NCBI GenBank assembly: GCA_947462335.1
Contig: OX381717.1
Coordinates: 19,707,166 to 19,771,165 of the forward strand
DNA: 64,000 bases
Direction of reading: 5' to 3'
Origin: Harmothoe impar
Taxonomy: Eukaryota > Annelida > Polychaeta > Phyllodocida > Polynoidae
The notes beneath the pieces were generated by a model that worked only from the letters and a program-made list of their open reading frames with translations, searched no databases and had not been told where the DNA came from. Below are positions 1 to 9,772 of the stretch, one piece after another. Both the position numbers and the translations under genes were made by a program. Position 1 is the first letter of the stretch. Every line of letters begins with the position of its first letter.

Positions 1-324
1 ATGTCATATTACCAATTCAGCAAACCAACATACACATAAATGTACATTTTAAACATGTATTGCACGCTTAAATTGTGTCTCTAAACATTTACAAAGTAGT
101 TATACAGGGATTTTTAAAGTTCCTGTATAGTGACCACCACAGCACCACAAATAATACCGTCAACATCAACATAATAGCATCTGACTAGCACAATAGTCAG
201 GCAGAGAACCCCCCAAAAATCAAAGTGCCCGATATAGTTTTTTTCGCTCTTGATTCTGAAAGATATGGTATCAGGCAACTTGTATCAGCTCAGTGGGGTG
301 TTCCCACTGTTGAGCAATTTTAAC
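1..324. other. Non-coding, nothing recognised
   Basis: AT-rich sequence without a supportable ORF, RNA gene or clear repeat. Confidence 0.6.
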
Positions 325-795
325 TATTCATGGTTGCTTAGCAACCAGTGAAATGCAACATTAATTGCTTAGTTACATCCATTTATGTTCTCCATAGAGT
401 ATTTTTAGCTTTCCCTACCCCCCTAAATAGGCCTCAGGGAAACCAATGATGTAATCATTCTGTTGCTATGGTAAGTGGTTGCCTAGCAACAGCAGTTTTT
501 TAATGAAATTCCTTAGCAACCTATATAAATATCAACAATGGAAAGGTTCTAACCTTACCTACCCCCCCTATATTGACACCAGGCATTCTGATGATATTAT
601 CATTGTGTTGCTAGGGTGAGTGGTTGCCTAGCAACAGCAATTTTATAATGAAATTCCTTAGCAACCTATGTAAATATCAACCATGGAAAGGTTCTAACCT
701 TACCTACCCCTCCTATATTGACACCAGGCATTCTGCTGATATTATCATCGTGTTGCTAGGGTGAGTGGTTGCCTAGCAACAACAGTTTTATAATG
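325..795. repeat. 145-bp tandem repeat with palindromic X-box motifs
   Basis: Repeat units start at 461, 606 and 751 (spacing exactly 145 bp), the last one truncated, with a more degenerate unit upstream from about 325. Each unit carries the palindrome GTTGCCTAGCAAC (478-490, 623-635, 768-780) and a second half-palindrome, TTAGCAACCT. The degenerate unit carries GGTTGCTTAGCAACC at 332-346. The palindrome fits the RFX X-box consensus (GTNRCC, short spacer, RGYAAC). Whether it is bound is not known; it could simply be a minisatellite. Confidence 0.85.
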
Positions 796-2060
796 ACAAT
801 TTTACTGGATTATATCACTATTTCTTGGTTTGTATTCTTGAGGTTTTTCGGCTTTTTCTTAGAGGATGGCATGTAAACATGGTCTTTGTTCGTTGATATG
901 AATCAGAAAACTGTAGTATGTTCCCTGCTTAACTTGAGAATAACACCAAATTGTTAACCAGTGCACTTCTTTGGAAAAGCACAAACGGTATACACAAAAT
1001 AGACACGGATGGCTCAAGGGAATAGAAAACGTTCCTAGCGACATGTCCAATGGTGATGGGAATACGACACAAGTTAATCTCTTGTGTATTTATTGGGAAA
1101 AACTATTTTTGTTCCAGAACCCTTCCCTAATGTGATATCACATCACCTGTATAAAACCCATCCACCCGCTAATGACTGCTCTGTGGTCAATCATTGCCAG
1201 TTCCTACTGTCTTCATTGTATAGATGTAATTAAGTAATAAAATAGTATGATATCATCCATGGTGCAAATGGAATTTCCATTGCCCATTATACTATGTATT
1301 GGTATATAATACTACTTATTATAAAGTATATTCATGCATATCTGCCAACTGTGCCTGGTCAATCCATTATACCTGTTGCTGCCATACTCCCATTCTATGC
1401 CTAGACATCTTCATATGGGCCCAGGTGGCAGAACGGCCAGCCGAACCTGGTGAATAAATATGTAATTCGTACAATTTGCCCAAATAAAACCTTATCAAAA
1501 AAAAAAAAATTCTTGTAGGCATCACGAATCATGACACAAGAACTGCACCAGTTCCACTAGACATCTTGTTTTCTGGGGATGGGGTGGGGAGGAGGGGGGG
1601 GGGGGGGTGGCGATAGAATGCAGGTCCAAGCGTGAGGTGGGTGACCTAAAGAAAAGGAAAAAAACGCTCTCTCCATTTCATAGCTTTAGTGATATCCTAA
1701 GAGACAATTAGACTGGCAATGGCCTAAAATGCTTAAACATCCGGAAAAGACAGCAGAGAGACCGTAGATGAAACAGAGTCTGGCATCAGTCTAATGAACA
1801 CGGAACAGCCCTGGATAGTTTATCAACCCTCTAAGGTCAGCTTAGCACATTCATGCATTATTGCCTAGGTCATCATGATGCATAAATGCGGCCCTACAGT
1901 GTAACTCGCCAGGGCTCTGTTCAAGCTGGGACTGTATTGATGATTCTAATGACACTTGCAATCTTTTGTCGTCTTTAAATGTTACTAGGGACATTGACTC
2001 AGGTAATGATGAGGACTGATGTCTAGCCATCTCCCTTGTGAGAGTCAGAAGAATATCATC
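796..2060. other. Non-coding, simple tracts only
   Basis: No gene is supported. The stretch contains an A-run near 1500, a G-run at about 1590-1608 and a stray copy of the dispersed 'gcatcatgatgcat...gcagccct' repeat near 1850-1920. The short ORF at 859-1050 (-) has no coding character. Confidence 0.55.
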
Positions 2061-2338
2061 TACACTGAAAAAGTAAACTTGTCTCCAGACTCGTCAAAGT
2101 GACTGTCATAAAATAAACAAGTCAAAAGTTGTCTAACATATCAGGATATATCAGGTTACCATCCCACAAATAGAATCTGGAGCTGGCACATGTCGGGTTT
2201 TAGGCTGGCACATGCCAAGCAGGTCTTCTATCTCCAGCTAAAAGACCCGCTTCCTTGTCACTTAGACACGTTTTTGACTCGTTTATTTTATGATCATCAA
2301 TTTGAAGAGTCTGGAGACAAGTTTATTTTTTGAGTGTA
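2061..2338. mobile_element. MITE with about 70-bp imperfect TIRs, TA target site (Tc1/mariner-like)
   Basis: The left arm begins TACACTGAAAAAGTAAACTT and the right end is its inverted counterpart (TACACTCAAAAAATAAACTT read from the - strand). Both arms continue through CTCCAGACTC and a TAAAATAAAC block. Flanking TA dinucleotides fit the TA target duplication of Tc1/mariner-derived non-autonomous elements. It has no coding capacity. Confidence 0.8.
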
Positions 2339-5300
2339 AATGCATATAGTATGGAAAATAATATAGAAAAAACACAGATGCACGGAAAAGATGTCCACTT
2401 AACAGAATTCCAATTATTCTGTTAATGTAGATATCTTAGCCAGTATAAATTTACACGGATTTGTTAAAAACGGACACTTTTCTGTTGATCTAAAAAAATC
2501 GTGAATGAAGAATTTGGTACTCGTATATACGGTATATTTGTCAAATATTTGCAAAAATGATAAATTTGCAATTCCATGAAATTGACGGAAATATGTGCAG
2601 TATCCAATAGAAAACGCTTACTGTACATGAATAGTTCCTAAGCATTGTGGACATGGTAGAGCTTGCTCCACCACATGGCTACATAAACCATTTTTCATGA
2701 GAACAAAAGATAGTGCATGGCCGGCAGACCCCATCCCCCTCCACCAGCACCAGCACCCAGCTAACAAAGAAATCTAACAAAAACGTGCCTTCACCCTGAA
2801 CCCAGGTCACGTACCCCGACTCATGTTCCCAGCCAAGATATTACATCCAGGAAGATGTGACTGGGGTAGTAAGAAGTTATGTTCCATGTCCCCCATGTCT
2901 TCTTGTCAAGGGTTTACTGGAACTGGATAAAACTCTGACTTATGAATATTATATTCTACCCTGGGATTTGAATCGCATTTGGATCTTAGACCAGAGGAGG
3001 GAAATGTGAAGCAGCCAGTTTTTCTCTTTAAAAAAATAATTATACTTTGTCTACTATATATCTACTGGGTACTAGATAGAGATACATGTGGATTGTCTGA
3101 AAACACTGTGTATATTTTAAGTTCAATTTATAGATAGTCATGTTACATAAATGTAGCTATGTTTAGTGACATACTAAGCTGCATTCATATATCATGCAGA
3201 CTTAACATGGTCAATACATTCTCAAAGGAAAGACACAAAACACAAACTAAAATAAAAAGTGCAGCAAGACTGTGAGAATATGATACGCATGATGCAAAGG
3301 GAACGTTGAGGTACCATGCAACCATGACTGAATAGAGCCGAGAAACATGACGAGAGACAGACAGACAGACAGAAACATACACACGGACAGAAACAGTGAC
3401 TGAGAGATGGGGACGGAGAGAAAGAAAGCTACCTTCTCATTCCAGAGTATCTCATTACAGCATCAGGAAGAGGGCGAGTAGAGAGAGTAGATATGCATAC
3501 TTACAGACGGACTGAAGAAAGAGGGCCCATCGTCCCATAGTTATCTTACTGTAGGGTCCAGTTCGTGAAGAAACCAATAACAGAATTTTGTGAGATTTTC
3601 TGTCTCTCATTGCTAGATCCTCTGTGTCAGAGTATTTTTTTTTATCATTTATGTTGCTTTCACGTTGTTTTCATTTAAAATACACTGGAATTCTGAGAAG
3701 AAGTGAGACAGAGAGTAGGATTTCCAGATGTAACGGACTCAAAATGTTAATGGAAAGAAAATTAAGAAGAAAAATAGAGTTAACTTTGAAAATCTAATTA
3801 TTTTCATCTAGACTCTTTTTGTTCATCAGTTGCTTTCAAGCACCGCCAACCTAACACAATGGAGTGGGCATCAGCAGTCAACAAAAGCTCATTTATATAT
3901 ATCTATAGTGGGATGAAAGCCCTGTGGGGCCCTAAGGGGTGGTCTTTTTTTTACTACTGCATAGCTAAATGGGAGTTTTTTTAAAGGCTCTTTACATAAT
4001 GAAGGGGAAAGGGGTACCTTTTCAACATCTGTGGTCCAGGATATAGGAAGCAGTTTTGATATATTTTATGTGCCAAGTAAGTTTTCCCAGAATTTAAGAT
4101 TCAGTACCCTTTACATATTTCTGAAGATTCCCTGTATTAAAGGGAAAGGGAGTTGTCTTTGCTGAACCTTGGCCCTCTTTATCTAAGGCAACTAAATCAA
4201 GGTGGGAAGTGATGTATGCACATGTATGGTTACTTTAGCAACCATAGGGACAGGGGGCATAGTACAGTGGGGACATGCATACACCGGTCCAAGAAGGGGA
4301 GTAGGTGTGGGAGGGGAGGGGGAATACTAAGACACAGACAAACACAGAACAATGACATCAACTACCAGCTCCGACAATACCTACTATTCCCACAGCCTCC
4401 CTTTACGGGCCGCATAGTGATTTAATACACTCTGCCTTTCTTTGTCGGGATACATGAATGCAGCCCTGCTCATGTGCACTCATGTATCGGGCCGACGCTG
4501 TAGGTTACATTTTCACAGGTCAGCGATTTGATGGTATGAGCACCATTTGACGTTTAATAATGGCGAATACAGCCTTAAAGTTGATCGCTACTCATTGAAT
4601 ATGGACCACTGCGCAGGTCTCTGCGCATATATCTTAAATGTATCAGATGGGGCTTATATTATGAAATTAGATACATATACATGCTTATGAAGCCATATTA
4701 AAAGATGAGCAGATTCCGAGGAAAATTGAGCATTTTATTGGACTTTGAATATATGATATCTTTAAAGCCAATAATATTTGCTATTTTTAATGTAAGTTAG
4801 CATCTTGGACTCATTAATCAATGAATTATTATCTTGATAGATATAAATCTCATCACGTTCTTTGAAATAACCAATGGTGGGAAATAAAACCATTTTACAC
4901 CCTGATTTTTGCCATTTTACCCATTATTTTAGGCTTCAAATATGAAATTTAGTCCATTTTTGCATTATTTTCTAACCTCAAAGCCCCAAAACCAAAAAAA
5001 TATGTCCGGGACCACCTAACAAAATTCCTTTAAAATGTTAGCTATTGATCTGAACAATTTTTTGAAAAAAAAAAAAAAGTTCATGGATTTCTTTCAGTGA
5101 TATTTAGATATTGCTGGAGAATTATGCATTAGATTTGAATAATCGTCATAAAACCATCACACTTTTTCATACAAAGGTACATTTTCGGACCATAATTTTA
5201 TTTTTCCCATTAAAGGACAAAACCTAAGATTTTTTATGTGCTATACCAAATTAATGTGGGCATTGGTTCACTAAGAAAAAAAATCATGAAAATTTCCCCT

Positions 5301-5470
5301 TTTTTTGTATTTTTTGGCAAATATAGAGAATACTTTTTTTTTCAAAAATCTGAAATAAAAAAAGTAGCTGGGGACCCCCCTATCTTTTTACATTTTACAT
5401 TTCTAAATGATCTAAACTACCATGAGGCAAACAATTAGGAAATTCTATGGATGAAAAGTTAAGAGTAGTG
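2339..5470. other. Intergenic, no gene seen
   Basis: Contains a (CAGA)n microsatellite at about 3356-3373, poly-A/T tracts (around 3948, 5064, 5332) and scattered short repeats. ORFs here are short, AT-driven and not conserved-looking. Confidence 0.55.
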
Positions 5471-6840
5471 ATCAACCTTAACACAACTCCCCGGCTATAA
5501 AGGGTTAGCCCTTTAAAGGTTGCAGGGATGTAGTAATGATCCCATCCCTTGGTTCGCATAATTGATAAGTATCTCTTGGGTATTACCGACCGTTTAGATT
5601 TTATATTCTGTGAAGGGTCGGCATGATGAATGAATGTGGCACTTGCAAGTTACTTGCTAGGGCTGTATTCACTCATCATAGCGATAAAGGGAAATGATGT
5701 ATTAATGTTGTATGCAGCCTTTAAAGGGTTAACTTGGTGTCTCCCCCTGGTGTCAGCTCTATTACTCACCAAACACACTGTAAAGTACCATGAATGTTTG
5801 ATGTGGGATTACCTGAGTCCCAGTGAGCACCCTTGGGGGACTCCTCTCAAGTACCGTTAGCCATGGGTGTCTCAGGGCCACCTATAGCATTGTGAGTACC
5901 CTCCGTACGTCTGCCGAGTGCTCGGTAAAAAGTGATTGAGGACAATGGCCGGGCTACACGGGGACAGGCCCGGAGATGGGGCTAGAGACAATGGTTAAAA
6001 AGATAAAACCACAAAATGCTAAGACATGATGTTTGAATGTAGTACTGGTGAGTTAGTTGCCAGGGCTGCAGGCAATATGGTGACTGAGGGCAGAATGTAT
6101 CTAGTCATGTGGCCCGGACCTGGTTAACCGTTCTTCAAGCCTATAGTAAGTGGACACATCCTTATGTGATGAACCTCTAGGGAAAACATGGAAAATTAAT
6201 GTTTCATATGTATTGGTCAGCATTGTACACTGATACAGCGATTTCTTGTCCTTTTGATTGTGATCCAATAAGTTGTAGTACCTGTTCGAGGAGTTTGAAG
6301 ACTCCTGCAAAAACTGTACATAGCAAAAACATTGCAATCAGTAAAGCTGAGAGCCATTGTAATTTTCCATCTCATTATATAACTCTGCTCAGAAGCGGAA
6401 TGCAAACAATTAATATTTGTTGTCCTATTCACAATCCACAGCTACCAATCATTCATAGATAATAGAATACATTTTGAAGAAGCATTCAGTGCTATCAAAT
6501 TGACACATCTAGATTTAATTATCGCAAATAATCCATTTAAAAGTGTTAAAGGTACTTACCACAATCTAATAATTGTAGATTGACCAAACACTGTCCTCAA
6601 TTACTCTTCTGAATATTAGCCTGCTGCTTATGGAACACAAAGAGTGGGAAAAATCCTATGTCACAGGATTTAATTGCCTTTTGGAGGGTATTCTAATTTG
6701 AGTGCATTATTCCACACAGAGAAAATAGTTTCTAATCTATTTACAGTATAAGCCTGGGCATGGCTACTAATTACTAATTTAAAGTGTAATTACATCCATT
6801 AACATTTTCAGCCCATGTATATCGTCCTCTGCCCTGAATA
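5471..6840. repeat. Intergenic with degraded copies of the CCCTTTAAGG / GCATGATG repeat family
   Basis: Blocks such as the TTAGCCCTTTAAAGGTTG area (around 5505-5522) and 5615-5740 resemble the MITE family found more completely at 38183-38400 and 55440-55681 (inverted AACCCTTTAAGG ends and an inner 'gagttactcgccag' core). No gene is supported; the 76- to 87-codon ORFs here overlap on both strands and look random. Confidence 0.45.
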
Positions 6841-6846
6841 AAGCAT
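6841..6846. repeat. 6-bp target-site duplication, left copy (AAGCAT)
   Basis: AAGCAT directly precedes the left terminal AG of the element and is repeated directly after its right terminal CT at 16354-16359. A 6-bp duplication is the length made by Polinton/Maverick integrases. Confidence 0.88.
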
Positions 6847-7252
6847 AGTAGTATAGTATGTATCGGAACGGGACTATAGTTAAGTACTGTTTATTACTCA
6901 ATCGACATGCAGCCAATCAGAGGCCTCCATTTGGTCACGTGACCGGAAGTGACCTAGTTAGGGGATTAGTGGTGACGTCACGTGACCTAGTTAGCCAATC
7001 AGAGGCCGCCATTGGGTCACGTGACCGGAAGTGACCTACTTAGGGGATTAGCGGTGCATTCTGGGTAACCCTGCAGCCAATCAGAGGCCTCCATTGGGTG
7101 ACCGGAAGTGACCTACTTAGGGGATGGTGCATTCTGGGTAACCTACTGACCTACTTAGGGGACCGGAAGTGACGTCACATGACCTAATGGCCAACCGGAA
7201 GTGACCTCATTGAGGATCACGTGACCGGAAGTGACCTGATTGATCACGTGAC

Positions 7253-7264
7253 CGGAAGAAGAAG

Positions 7265-7295
<31 letters not shown>
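7253..7295 (+). repeat. (GAA)n microsatellite in left TIR
   Basis: An uninterrupted GAA run of about 13 units follows CACGTGACCG. The equivalent position of the right TIR has only about four units, so the arms differ in length here. Confidence 0.9.
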
Positions 7296-7509
7296 GACGT
7301 CACGCGACTTAATGAAGAGATGAGCGTCTTTAAGGGGTCACGGGCTTTAAAATGTGATATCTTTTTTTTTTGGAGGAGGAGGCGAGTCTCTTATTTTTTT
7401 TTGGTAAACTAATAAAAAACACCACGATATAAGTTTTTTTTTCATTTTTTATTGTTTTACGAGCGACTGGAAGTGACTTATTGAACTAGTTAGAAGCGTT
7501 CTTTAGAGT

Positions 7510-7675
7510 GTATAAGGGGGAAGGAGGGGAAGGAGGGGAGGGGAGGGGGGGAGGGGGGCCCTTTTAACATGCATGGGGAGGGGGGCGCTTTTAGGATGCA
7601 TGGGGCGAGTGGGGGAGGGGGGGAGGGGGGGGAGGGGGGCACTCTAGGGGGGGGCACTCTAAGGGGCGCGTTTGT
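7510..7675 (+). repeat. G-rich tract, G-quadruplex candidate
   Basis: Many runs of four to nine G separated by A, C or T on the + strand, interrupted by two 'gcgcttttaggatgcatgg'-like stretches. The run spacing could form quadruplexes. It is absent from the right TIR. Confidence 0.75.
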
Positions 7676-7706
7676 CTCTTTTAAGAAAGAAAAAGATTTT
7701 CAATCG

Positions 7707-7748
7707 AGAGACACGCTTCTTCCTCTCGAGAGGAAGAAGCGTGTCTCT
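7707..7748. repeat. Perfect 42-bp palindrome
   Basis: Two 21-base arms meet at the centre CTC|GAG with no spacer; each arm contains ACACGCTTCTTCC or its complement. It could extrude as a cruciform, or form a hairpin in the Death-gene 3' transcript. Present in the left arm only. Confidence 0.92.
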
Positions 7749-7916
7749 TCGTGTTTTTTTTTTGTTTATCACGTGCTGCGATGAGGCGATCAGCTGCGAC
7801 TGGAGGAAGTGACACTTTAAGAGATCGCGCGTCTTAATTGTTATGATATATATATATATATTTTTTTTTTTTTTACTTACTAATAAAGAAGACGTATGAA
7901 AATAAAACACAACAAT

Positions 7917-8666
7917 TCACATGTCCGTCGTTCTCGTTGTTTCTTGCTTGATAAAGTCAAGTAATATCGCGATGCCGAGGCCAAACTTTCCCATGTCCTC
8001 AGTCAACACTCGAAGGAGTTCAAAAGGCGTACCGCCGGCGCCGTCAGCTTCATCTTGCCACATTTTCAACACTCGGAAGGCCCACTCAGCGGGACTTCCT
8101 CCGTATTCGCATTCTTCAGCGATCTTATCTAACCTCTCAGGCGACAATTTTAAATGGTCCCCCACCTCTTTCCACCTGCTACCCAGACGTCTGCCGAGGG
8201 TGCCCAAGTGCTTATGCATCGCGCGCGAGTCGGGGTTTTCGAAATCCAACCCCTGTCTGTGGAGAAGGGCCATCCACTGAGCCAACAGTTCCATGCGTCT
8301 AATGCGGGTGAAGACGCGACCGAGCTCGCCCCATCTATGACGATGCGGGGTTTCACCCCACCACACTCGGAACATCGCCGTACACAGCTCCTCCGGTGTC
8401 TTGACACTGCGCTCTACTAGAGCATCCATACGGGCGGCGCTGACTTTTAAGCTACTGCCCAACTCTCTCCAACAGCCGCTCAACTCTTTACCTAGTTGAC
8501 GAAGCAAGGCGTCGCTATAGGCTAACCGCCGCTGTCCTACCTGTCGGGTCTCCCCATCATCGGTCTGCTGCCTCGCGCCCCGTCTCACGTCGTCAAGCCG
8601 CATTAACTTTTTTTCAGGCGCACCGGGCGGTGAAGGCGAGCTTGAAAGTGGAATAGCTTGAGCCAT
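7917..8666 (-). CDS. Tandem Death-domain protein
   Basis: A 249-residue intronless protein. After a Pro/Ser-rich start it shows two successive Death-fold domains, at about residues 51-128 and 148-228. Domain 1 has the signature core LGKELSGCWRELGSSLKVS followed by a conserved Trp (VWWGE); domain 2 has LGRRLGSRWKEVGDHLKLS followed by LKMWQDE. The 'G..W..LG..L.LS' helix 2-3 pattern plus a late Trp is typical of Death domains (FADD, TNFR, ankyrin, UNC5-type adaptors). Death domains act by homotypic assembly in apoptosis and NF-kB signalling, so a protein made of two and little else would plausibly act as a decoy or adaptor on host signalling; that role is inference. No signal peptide or membrane segment is seen. 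The ATG (context GAGATGG) follows a TATA box at 8807-8816. It is transcribed outward into the left TIR and was probably captured from a host. Confidence 0.85.
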   Translation of the reverse strand: MAQAIPLSSSPSPPGAPEKKLMRLDDVRRGARQQTDDGETRQVGQRRLAYSDALLRQLGKELSGCWRELGSSLKVSAARMDALVERSVKTPEELCTAMFRVWWGETPHRHRWGELGRVFTRIRRMELLAQWMALLHRQGLDFENPDSRAMHKHLGTLGRRLGSRWKEVGDHLKLSPERLDKIAEECEYGGSPAEWAFRVLKMWQDEADGAGGTPFELLRVLTEDMGKFGLGIAILLDFIKQETTRTTDM

Positions 8667-8679
8667 CTCGTCTCGTCTT

Positions 8680-8692
8680 GGCGGCGGCGGCA

Positions 8693-8723
<31 letters not shown>

Positions 8724-8757
8724 CGGTGGTGGTGGTGGCGGTGGTGGTGGTAGTAGC
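8680..8757 (-). repeat. GGN-repeat microsatellite in 5' leader of the Death-domain gene
   Basis: Long imperfect GGC/GGT repeat on the + strand (GCC/ACC on the transcribed strand), lying between the TATA box and the start codon, so probably within the 5' UTR. Confidence 0.8.
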
Positions 8758-8806
8758 CGTTACTGGGGTCAGAGGCGATATGTTTTTTTTCCAACAGAAA
8801 TGAGAG

Positions 8807-8816
8807 CTTTTTATAC
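8807..8816 (-). promoter_or_regulatory. TATA box of the Death-domain gene
   Basis: Read on the - strand, TGTATAAAAAGC lies about 145 bp upstream of the Death-protein ATG, giving a 5' leader of roughly 110 nt. Confidence 0.65.
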
Positions 8817-8841
8817 AGAGGGAGTTTAATCCCATTTCCAA

Positions 8842-9772
8842 CAGCGCTCCAGCTGTCTAGCGCCCTGTCCGCATGACGCTTTTTCAGCCGCTCCGCTCCT
8901 TAAGAGCTTAGATGACGAGGGGGTGTGGCATCGCTATCCGTGGAGACCAGCTGAAAACGGTGTTTTTTCCTCACTCATAGCCTTAATACCTCCTACCCCC
9001 TACCCAAGGACGTCTCCCTCCCTCTGACATTCATTGTAACAAACGTCAGAGGTCAGGTGAAAATCGGATTTTTTTTCATGCACAGCCTTAGGCAGCTGTC
9101 ACCCCTCCCTATTGAACTAGCCGGCCGCCCGCCCGCCTGGCCGGCCCGGTCTACTCACCACGGCAGGAGGTGGCGATTTTTGTCTTACACTTAAGTCGCT
9201 CACCACATGCACACGCCTCTACTCACAGACAGACACGTTCGTCTTAGGGGGGTCCTGCTTCACGCCACACGCCTCCTGTAGTTTTTTTTTGTATACACAC
9301 TGTAAGCTCATCACCGTTACCGTTAATCCTTTATACAGCTAACGCGCGCTGAATGGCTGAACAGGGTGGTAAGCGGCTTAGCTCACCACAGTGGATCCCT
9401 CAAAAAGGGATCCAGCTGAAAACGTCATACCTTATGTCTTTGTGAATGGCCGCCGCCGGTCAGTCGACGGCAGGCAGCAACCGCTTAACCCTTTATACAG
9501 CTAATGCGCGTTGAATTGCTGAACAGGGTGGTAAGCGGCTTAGCTCATCATCACAGTCGATCTCTCAAAAGAGGGGGGGGAAAGGGATCCAGCTGAAAAC
9601 GTCATGCCTTATGTCTTTTTGTTTCTCTTTGTGAATGGCCGCCGGCCAGCCGGCGGCAGCTGAACAGGGTCGGTAAGTAGCTTAGCTCTAGAAGCGAGAA
9701 GGCGTATATAAGGGGCTTGGAAACCTCCATTCACTCACTCATTCTTTTTTGCTGCTCTCTACAGTCACCACC
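8842..9772. promoter_or_regulatory. Divergent intergenic region with repeated promoter-like modules
   Basis: A 0.9-kb spacer between the divergent Death-domain and PC4-like genes. A 162-bp unit starting CCTTTATACAGCTAA begins at 9328 and again at 9490, with a third partial copy (CTGAACAGGG...TAGCTTAGCTC) at about 9660-9692. The module CAGCTGAAAAC followed by a T-rich stretch recurs near 8950, 9411 and 9590, and a weaker form at about 9055. A TATA box (GTATATAAGGGG, about 9704) lies some 70 bp before the PC4-gene ATG. This is probably the divergent promoter; the iterated units could also contain an internal control or replication element, which the sequence alone cannot show. Confidence 0.65.

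Larger units (their letters stand above)
6847..7916. repeat. Left terminal inverted repeat (expanded arm)
   Basis: The outer 410 bp or so match the reverse complement of the right end almost base for base. The inner end (about 7787-7916, with the 'ctttaagaga' and 'cacaacaat' blocks) matches the inner end of the right arm again. Between them this arm has gained a longer GAA run, a G-rich tract and a 42-bp palindrome. The outer part is built from iterated modules: AGCCAATCAGAG (CCAAT box), GTCACGTGAC (E-box), ACCGGAAGTGAC (ETS-like), TGACGTCA (CRE) and GCATTCTGGGTAA (ZNF143-like when inverted). Confidence 0.9.

Noticed and set aside
5630..5860. 76-codon ORF
   Set aside because: Lies in a degraded repeat copy, with no domain or neighbouring splice sites.
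9749..9772. Upstream non-ATG start for the PC4-like gene (and GTG at 11540 for PolB)
   Set aside because: These are open-frame extensions starting at TTG/GTG. The first ATGs (9773, 11552) are normal eukaryotic starts, the first with a strong Kozak context.
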